From Nageia nagi (taxonomy: Eukaryota; Pinophyta): a stretch of 64,000 bases of DNA. Shown here piece by piece: positions 58,327-64,000 of this stretch. The stretch lies in assembly GCA_050084985.1 (NCBI GenBank), contig JBITNC010000001.1:93000001-93064000 (forward strand), given 5' to 3'. The position numbers and the translations under genes were made by a program. The first letter of the stretch is position 1, and every line of letters starts with the position of its first letter. The notes under the pieces were generated by a model. The model saw nothing but the letters and a program-made list of their open reading frames with translations. It was not told the DNA's origin and ran no database searches.

Positions 58327-58911
58327 CTAATGCTCAGATACTGGTACTGATGAATTGGAAGAACCTAGTAGAGGAGGTATTCTTGGTGCTTGTTCTTCAT
58401 GAACAAATGGTAAAAATTCCAAATTTGGATCCAATATAGGAATTTCCCCCTCAAGATTTGAAATTTCATAATCTTTTTCAAAATAATGCTTTCCATGGGT
58501 AAACTTATCAAGATGATCATACTGTCGCTCAACAGTATTGTCACTTTTGGAAAATTCAAGAAAGATAACATCTCTTGCAAAGAGAAACTTCTTATTTACC
58601 TCATCATAAAGCTTGTATCCCTTGGTAGTGTCTGAATAGCCCAAGAAAATACACTTTCGACTCCTAGCTTCAAGCTTGCTTCATTGTTCCTTAGGTATGA
58701 GCACATAATAGGTGGAACCAAAGATCCTGAGATGATGTACAGAAGGAATATGACCAAACCACATTTCAAATGGAGTCTTATCTTTGAGAGCATGAGAAGG
58801 AGATCTATTTCTCAAATAAACAGCACATTGAACTGCATTACCCCAAAACATAATTTTGGCATTCTTGAAGAATATCATTGCACGGGCCATGTTCAATAGA
58901 GTTCTGTTCAA
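58327..58911 (-). pseudogene. Minus-strand copia: integrase C-terminal part and linker
   Basis: Reads MARAMIFFKNAKIMFWGNAV, YLRNRSPSHALKDKTPFEMW, FGHIPSVHHLRIFGSTYYVL and, after a shift, GYSDTTKGYKLYDEVNKKFL then FARDVIFLEF. These are the T-P-x-E-x-W and G-Y-x-x-x-x-K-G-Y motifs after the integrase core. The tail to 58,327 is the acidic linker to RT. Confidence 0.85.
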
Positions 58912-59333
58912 TCTTTCAGCAACCCCATTTTGTTGTGGGTTATAGGGAACAATAGTCTGATGTTTAATCCCATGTTGGTGTAAGTAAGATTTGAAGTCAT
59001 TTGAAGTATATTCCCCCCATTATCTGAACAAAGGATACCTATACAAGTATGAGCTTCATTTTCAATACTTACATGAAAGTATTTGAATTTGGAAAAAGCT
59101 TTAGACTTATGTTTTAAGAAATAAACCCAAGACATCCTAGAATAATCATCAATGAATGTCGTAATATATCTATTCCCAACTGCAGAAGGTACAGAAAATG
59201 GACCACACAAATCAGAATGAACTAGTTCAAGTTTTCTATTGGCTCTCCATTGGGAATTTATAAATGGTTGCTTGTGGTGCTTTTCTAGGATACAGGCTTC
59301 ACAAGGGGCAATGTTCTTAGGTATTGTAGGCAA
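58908..59333 (-). pseudogene. Minus-strand copia: integrase core
   Basis: Reads CEACILEKHHKQPFINSQWR (zinc-binding C-x-x-C), LELVHSDLCGPFSVPSAVGN, RYITTFIDDYSRMSWVYFLK and GILCSDNGGNI. The first two catalytic Asp (H-S-D-L and S-D-N-G) are preserved. The third (Glu) region is broken by a shift at 58,975-59,000. A stop separates it from gag-protease upstream. Confidence 0.9.
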
Positions 59334-59850
59334 ACCACTAAAACCTCATTTCTTTAAAAGACGTAGGTCATCAAAATTAAGGTGCCCAAATCTAGCATGC
59401 CACAAAAGACTTGAGGGAAGTGTACCTTTTTCTTGATGTGTAAGGAATGCAAATTCCTTCGATCGAATAGAAGCACCAGTGAGTTTCAATAGCTTTCCAT
59501 CTTCCAAACCAAGCATCACAACTTTGTTGTTAGGAGATTATCGTATTTCCACCTTGCCATCGAACATATGGATGGTATGTCCTTGTTGTCGAACAAGAAC
59601 AAGGGAAAGCAAATTTCTCCTCAATTTTGGAAGATAAAGTACATTTTGAAGCACAAAATCTAGAAATCCTGGTAGTTTAAGCCTAATTGAGCCAATTCTA
59701 GATGGCTTAAGTTTTGATCAATCTGTAAAGTAGACTGCACCATCAATATCTTCATTCAATTCTTCAAAGAAATCCCTCTTGAAAGTCATATGACATGTTG
59801 CTCCCATATCAAGCAACCATGCATCTTCCCATGATGCATATGAAGTATTC
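59334..59850 (-). pseudogene. Minus-strand copia: protease and pre-integrase region
   Basis: Minus-strand reading at 59,820 gives WLLDMGATCHMTFKRDFFEE then LNEDIDGAVYFTD, the protease active site with D-M-G replacing D-S/T-G. Further down, shifted pieces LRRNLLSLVLVRQQGHTIHM and LWHARFGHLNFDDLRLLKK (the H-x-R-x-G-H-x-x pre-integrase motif) are visible. Confidence 0.75.
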
Positions 59851-59915
59851 ATTAGGTCACTAAGACCAATGTTACATTCAGCTGTAACAAAATGAGCGGA
59901 TGCAAAGTTCTTACT

Positions 59916-60748
59916 CTAATCACCTTGTTGCTCTTTCTTTTCAACAATTTTCTCCCATGGAATGTGACATGTGGCAGCTTCATGGCCTTTTCTATCGCAT
60001 CGAGTGCAATATAAATTTGACTTCTCCCTTTTATCTCCATGACCTCCTTGATTTCTACCTCCTCTGCCTCTGAAATTTTTCTGACCATGACCTCTATTGT
60101 TACTATCTGCATAAGAAGCATCATTCATCTCTAACTGAGCATTGTAAACAATATCTGAAGCATCATTGGTCTTCTTTCCAAAAGCTTTTTCATGCTCTGC
60201 AATCTTTTCTGACAAAGTTTTGAAGGTGAGGGTGGCCAATTGTCCACTCGCTTGAAGTGATTCAAGATAAGTTGAGTATGTGGGATAGAGAGCTTTGATC
60301 AAGGCTACAAGAGAAATATCAATTTCAACACCTGTAGCCTCGATATCACACATTATTACACTAATTTCTGAAATAAGTGCTATGGGATCATTATTCTGCA
60401 ACTGCAAATTGAAGAGCTTTAACTGAAGTTGGATGAGTTCCAAGCTGAATGAGAGTCATACAACTCTTTTAATTTTTCTAGTGCACTCCAAGCATCGTCA
60501 ATTGAAGTGATATGTCGATTAACTTCTTCAGATATAGAAGCGGATATTAGAGCATACGCTTTGCAATTCTTCATGTTCCAAACCATGAGCTCTTTGTCAT
60601 CAGTTGGTTTGATGGGTTTGGTTTTTCCATCGCATATACCTTCCCAAAAATCATTGAAGATGAGCGTATTTTTTATCTTCCTATACCATTCTGACCAATT
60701 GTTTTGACTAGTCAAAACAACCCCAATAATGCTTACTAAGGAATGCAT
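59916..60748 (-). pseudogene. Minus-strand copia: gag with zinc knuckle
   Basis: Begins at ATG 60,748 (MHSLVSIIGVVLTSQNNWSE, then WYRKIKNTLIFNDFWEGICD) and continues after a single frameshift near 60,430 with YLESLQASGQLATLTFKTLS, RGRGGRNQGGHGDKREKSNL and a complete knuckle YCTRCDRKGHEAATC. This is the classical C-x-x-C-x4-H-x4-C. Almost intact apart from the shift. No primer-binding site or 5' LTR is seen upstream, so the element is truncated at its 5' end. Confidence 0.88.
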
Positions 60749-60869
60749 TTTGTAAGATGAAAAGTTACAAAGTGACAAAAGAAGTAGATAATTTACTATA
60801 TTTGAAATATAAACAATCTTTGCTCAAACAAGGCTAAATAGAGCAAGATGATGTCAAATATAGAAATTT

Positions 60870-61260
60870 ACAAGTCTAAATCGATCCACATGTGATCGGT
60901 GCATTCATGAATATGTTGCTCAATGACCATTGGTGGATGGATATAATCAGGATCAAAGTTATCTCTCTCTCTTTCTTCAACTAGTGCAGCTGAAGATACC
61001 TAGAATCTTGAATCTGACTCAGAGGCTGGAATATTAAGATTAAGACTTTGATCAACTAGTGCAACTACTAGAGTATACTCATCACTATCGTTGATGATGA
61101 TAATCTTAGGTGGATGTGGTGCTGGAACAATATGAGCATATCAATGTGGCTTGTACTTATCTTCTTGTAGTTAAATAGGTGAATATGCCCCACTAGTTTC
61201 AATTACAAATTACATAATCGGTAGATTTGACTTAGGGAGTTGAGCAGTGCTGAAGATTGT
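60870..61260 (-). pseudogene. Unidentified coding remnant, Pro/acidic-rich
   Basis: One minus-strand frame of ~130 codons with four stops reads FSTAQLPKSNLPIM, ETSGAYSPI, YAHIVPAPHPPKIIIINDSD, EYTLVVALVDQSLNLNIPAS, ESDSRF-stop-VSSAALVEER and, after a D, NFDPDYIHPPMVIEQHIHEC, ending HMWIDLDL-stop at 60,870. The consistent frame, amphipathic composition and clean stop imply once-coding sequence. It lies upstream of the minus-strand copia gag, where a 5' LTR should be. Not recognised: it could be a piece of another element or of a host gene. Confidence 0.4.
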
Positions 61261-61379
61261 TAGACCTTTTGGATGATGTAGACTTATTGTAGGACCTATA
61301 TTTTAACTTACCATTTTGGGAGGAGTCAGCTGATGAGATATCATGGAGCATGAGTCCATACCATATCTAAGGTCATAGG

Positions 61380-61757
61380 TAGATTATTGAGTACTACCAT
61401 CTAGACTAGGTGCTAAGATAGTTCAACATGACATAGGATGTGCCTATGCAAAGGATGTGGCTAATTATGGCTAGATATTAGTGCTACTAGGTGACTCCAA
61501 AAGGTGTTATGGATGTACCAATATGGAGTGCAAAGTGGGTTTCATTGGAGGACCATTCCTCAGGGTTTCCAATGCCTTTTCATCAGCATATTCCAAAGTA
61601 CATACAATGGTGGGACATAATGAGGCCTATCTCATTGGGCCTTAAGGATGAGGAGGGTGATAAAGAAGAGGGTGAGGATGAGGAGGGGGATGAGGAGGAG
61701 ATAGATATGGTAGGAGAGAATTCCATGGATGTGGGTGATGATCCACCACCTACTTAG
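61380..61757 (+). pseudogene. Possible C-terminal part of the plant-mobile-domain ORF
   Basis: The open stretch reads VTPKGVMDVPIWSAKWVSLE, DHSSGFPMPFHQHIPKYIQW, then WDIMRPISLGLKDEEG and ends in an acidic run with PPPT. Upstream in the same frame, past two stops, MARY-stop-CY precedes it. The W-S-x-K-W-x-S and Y-x-x-W-W-D/E-x-x-R-P pattern and the acidic tail would suit the region after a PMD. Same strand as the N-terminal part at 55,741, with a copia element and the unidentified remnant between. Assignment is tentative. Confidence 0.4.
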
Positions 61758-62258
61758 CCAATAGATCCATATGCACCATCCTCATTGAGGGTTACATCTC
61801 CTCCGATAGATACCTCATGTTTACTTAGACTCTAGATATTTGGATTATGATTCTATTTTTTAGTAGAAAAAATCATAAATTATTTATGAATTAGGATCAA
61901 AGACTCAAATAGCGATGCTACAAGTGTAGGTGGTGAGCTTATAGTTGCAGCTAAAGGCTCAAGATGACTAGATCAATCTACTTCAGGGATATATTGAGAC
62001 ATAATAGGATTTATGACATGTGATGTAGTACTAGGAGCTAAAGAGGCTCTAGTACCTTATCAAATTGAAAAAAAAACAAATCCTTTAGTTTGGGAAAACA
62101 CTATTTGGTCTAGGTCTAGGTCTAGGAGTAGGACCAAAGATCCTTTCATGGGTCAAAGTTCTCGTGGGGGATACTAGTTTGGTGTATCAATTTTTGTTAT
62201 GACATTGTTATGGATATATGTTTTATTACCTATAGACACAACAATTTTTTGATTTTTT
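61758..62258. other. AT-rich DNA, no gene seen
   Basis: A short ggtctaggtctaggtctagga triplication sits at about 62,107. Otherwise nothing is supported. Confidence 0.4.
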
Positions 62259-62267
62259 ATATATATA

Positions 62268-62303
<36 letters not shown>
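62259..62303. repeat. (TA)n microsatellite
   Basis: About 45 bp of alternating TA with one interruption (tatta) near 62,269. Confidence 0.95.
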
Positions 62304-62306
<3 letters not shown>

Positions 62307-62785
62307 GTACATTTTGGGTTATGCTATGATGTTTGCTTTTTTAATTAATTAGAAATGTGTTTGAGTTTTGGAAAAGTACATTTTTTATTTATTTAGGTAA
62401 GTAAAATGAAAGATAACAAAGATAAGTTTACAAAATCTATAAAGTTGAAATTTGAGTCACACTTTTAACAAAGATAATCTTAAAATGAAAACATTCATGA
62501 TAATCAATTTGTATACATGATAATTTTAGCTAAGATGATCGTATGGAAGGTGAGAAAAAGAGAAATAGTCACATCAACTTTGCATGTAATGGAGTGGCAG
62601 CATTGGAATATAGTAGAAACACTCAAGTAAGAATCAAGCATGATTACAAATGAAATGTGGATACACAAGTCATGGACTAAGTAATAGAAAAAGACACCTA
62701 AAATTTAACAAATGGAAAGAAAAACATATTTTACAAACTAGTATCCAATTCATCTAATTTACAAATCATGTGCTAGAAAGCATGA

Positions 62786-62908
62786 AATAAGATAAATAGA
62801 GATACTTTTTCCCAATAAAATATAGACATTGAAAATAAGAAATCAAAATAAGATAAATAGAGATACTTTTTCATAATAAAATATAGACATTGAAAATAAG
62901 AAATCAAA
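62786..62908. repeat. 61-bp tandem duplication
   Basis: ataagataaatagagatact at 62,787 recurs at 62,848, each followed by ataaaatatagacattgaaa and ataagaaatcaaaat. The copies are nearly identical, so this duplication is younger than most repeats here. Confidence 0.85.
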
Positions 62909-63049
62909 ATTTTAACTAAACCTTGCTACTAATGAAATGGTAGTGTTGGGTTCCAATGCTGTCACTTGGTTATAAGCATAGAGAAACACTCATTTTAACA
63001 CTAGAGTTTGTAAAATTGAACTAGATAATGGAAAAGAAATGTACAAACA

Positions 63050-63995
63050 AAAAATATGATAAAATAATTTACAAAATAGCCCACACACCATCAACATCAA
63101 GGACCATACCTAGTCTTAACAATTGTTGAACTTGTGGTTGTGGGATACTCAAAGGTTTGGTCTTCAACTTCTTACCATCATCATAAAGTTCTGCTTTTAT
63201 GAATTATGGAAATGGATCATTGACTATTGTCACCCTTTGGTTCTACGGATGTACTAGATTATTCTCCATTAGTTTAAACTTGTATTTCTATAAAACCTCA
63301 TCTAAAAATTCATGTTTAAATTTAAATTTACCCTTGTCATATAAGTCTTAGATTATATTTTTGAGATGAATAGACTCTTTTGTGGCATGACCAAATCTCC
63401 TATGGAAATTACCAAAGAGGTATGCTTGATAGCATTGAGGTTTAATTCAGGGGGGCTCTTTTATTAGCAGATAATAGACCAATTTCATGGTTATTAAGGC
63501 ATCCAAGACCTCACTGATGTCCTCATGGGACTTAGTATGCTACCTATGTGACTTTTAAGGTCACCAAACTTCTATATGATCATGGTTTATATGGGCTATC
63601 ATTTTTAATTTAGGCTCATGGTGATGGTTCTTTCTAGGTTTATCAGGAAAATCATAGGATTGGACTAAAGTTGGCTGCATATAGCATAAGGGTTCATTAA
63701 AGGCTTTATGATGGGCATCTTTATTGATAATTTCATCTATGCATTTGTCATATGGATAATCCTATAAATCTGAGAAGTCATGCCTACAAGATGGTAACAA
63801 GGCTCAAAGAGTACATGTTTCTTTTCTTTGGTAGGGATTTGGACTTCATTAGCTACTTTGGAACACTCAATAATGAACTCACCAACAAGTTGACCTTATT
63901 TCTGTTTTAGGTTATACATATCTAAAGGAGATGTTTTTTGTGTTATAAATAGAATATATCAATCCAAGAAAGCTTTAACAACATCATCAAAATAT
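63050..63995 (-). pseudogene. Ty3/gypsy-like gag running off the right edge
   Basis: Minus-strand reading from 63,990 gives FDDVVKAFLD-stop-YILFIT, QKTSPLDMYNLKQK-stop-GQL, VGEFIIECSKVANEVQIPTK and EKKHVLFEPCYHLVG. This is a plant gypsy gag core (F-L-x-R-Y ... D-L-x-x-L-K-Q-x-x-x-E-x-x-x-x-F). Further on, FGHATKESIHLKNII-stop-DL and YDKGKFKFKHEFLDEVL, then PLSIPQPQVQQLLRLGM represent the gag C-terminal half. Many stops and shifts. The element's LTR lies outside the window. Confidence 0.65.
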
Positions 63996-64000
63996 GTAAT

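Overview
The window reads as land-plant nuclear DNA, very AT-rich and almost entirely old, decayed transposable elements, with one convincing intact gene. The mixture of diverged Ty1/copia and Ty3/gypsy elements, a LINE, CACTA transposons, a pentatricopeptide-repeat remnant, interstitial telomere-like repeats (degenerate CCCTAAA) and very low gene density suggests a large plant genome, most likely a gymnosperm. That placement is an inference; a fern or cycad would also fit.

The gene is on the minus strand at 15,097-16,281: an intronless 394-residue membrane-anchored protein with two methyltransferase-like halves (the DUF7870 type). It sits in a local GC-rich island with a clear TATA box, a telo-box, a G-box, a poly(A) signal and a long leader carrying three upstream ORFs. 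The largest encodes 40 residues. Arabidopsis relatives of this gene are annotated with conserved-peptide uORFs, so this leader is the best regulatory candidate in the window. A PPR pseudogene lies beside it on the plus strand.

Left part (1-14 kb): decayed reading frames with peptide repeats (1.5-2.8 kb), the 3' end of an LTR element (family X, 4.3-5.07 kb), a gypsy integrase tail plus LTR (5.07-6.47 kb), and a minus-strand CACTA TNP2 transposase (6.47-8.58 kb) split by a telomere-like array. A ~380-bp GA tract, a LINE reverse-transcriptase tail and a 283-bp tandem duplication follow.

Middle (18-31 kb): a copia LTR and gag with an extra acidic reading frame, a second family X LTR in opposite orientation, a gypsy LTR with gag and protease interrupted by a solo LTR, 71-bp tandem repeats, a gypsy reverse-transcriptase/RNase H remnant, and a tandem array interrupted by a second copy of the same solo LTR.

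Right part (31-52 kb) is a three-level nest. A decayed CACTA-like element (TIR-like end at 31,150; coding pieces near 31.9 kb and 51.5-52.1 kb, minus strand) contains a telomere-like array. A Ty1/copia element (34,029-51,330, 5-bp target duplication CCTAA) lies inside that array. A Ty3/gypsy element with ~2.7-kb LTRs (37,368-49,290, minus strand) lies inside the copia pol gene; it carries an extra RNase H domain between protease and reverse transcriptase and a triplicated primer-binding-like module.

Far right (52-64 kb): a short acidic/hydrophobic coding remnant, a plant-mobile-domain reading frame split by a minus-strand copia (56.27-60.75 kb), an unidentified minus-strand coding remnant (60.87-61.26 kb), and a gypsy-like gag running off the edge. 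Apart from the 15-16.3 kb gene, every coding stretch has stops or frameshifts.
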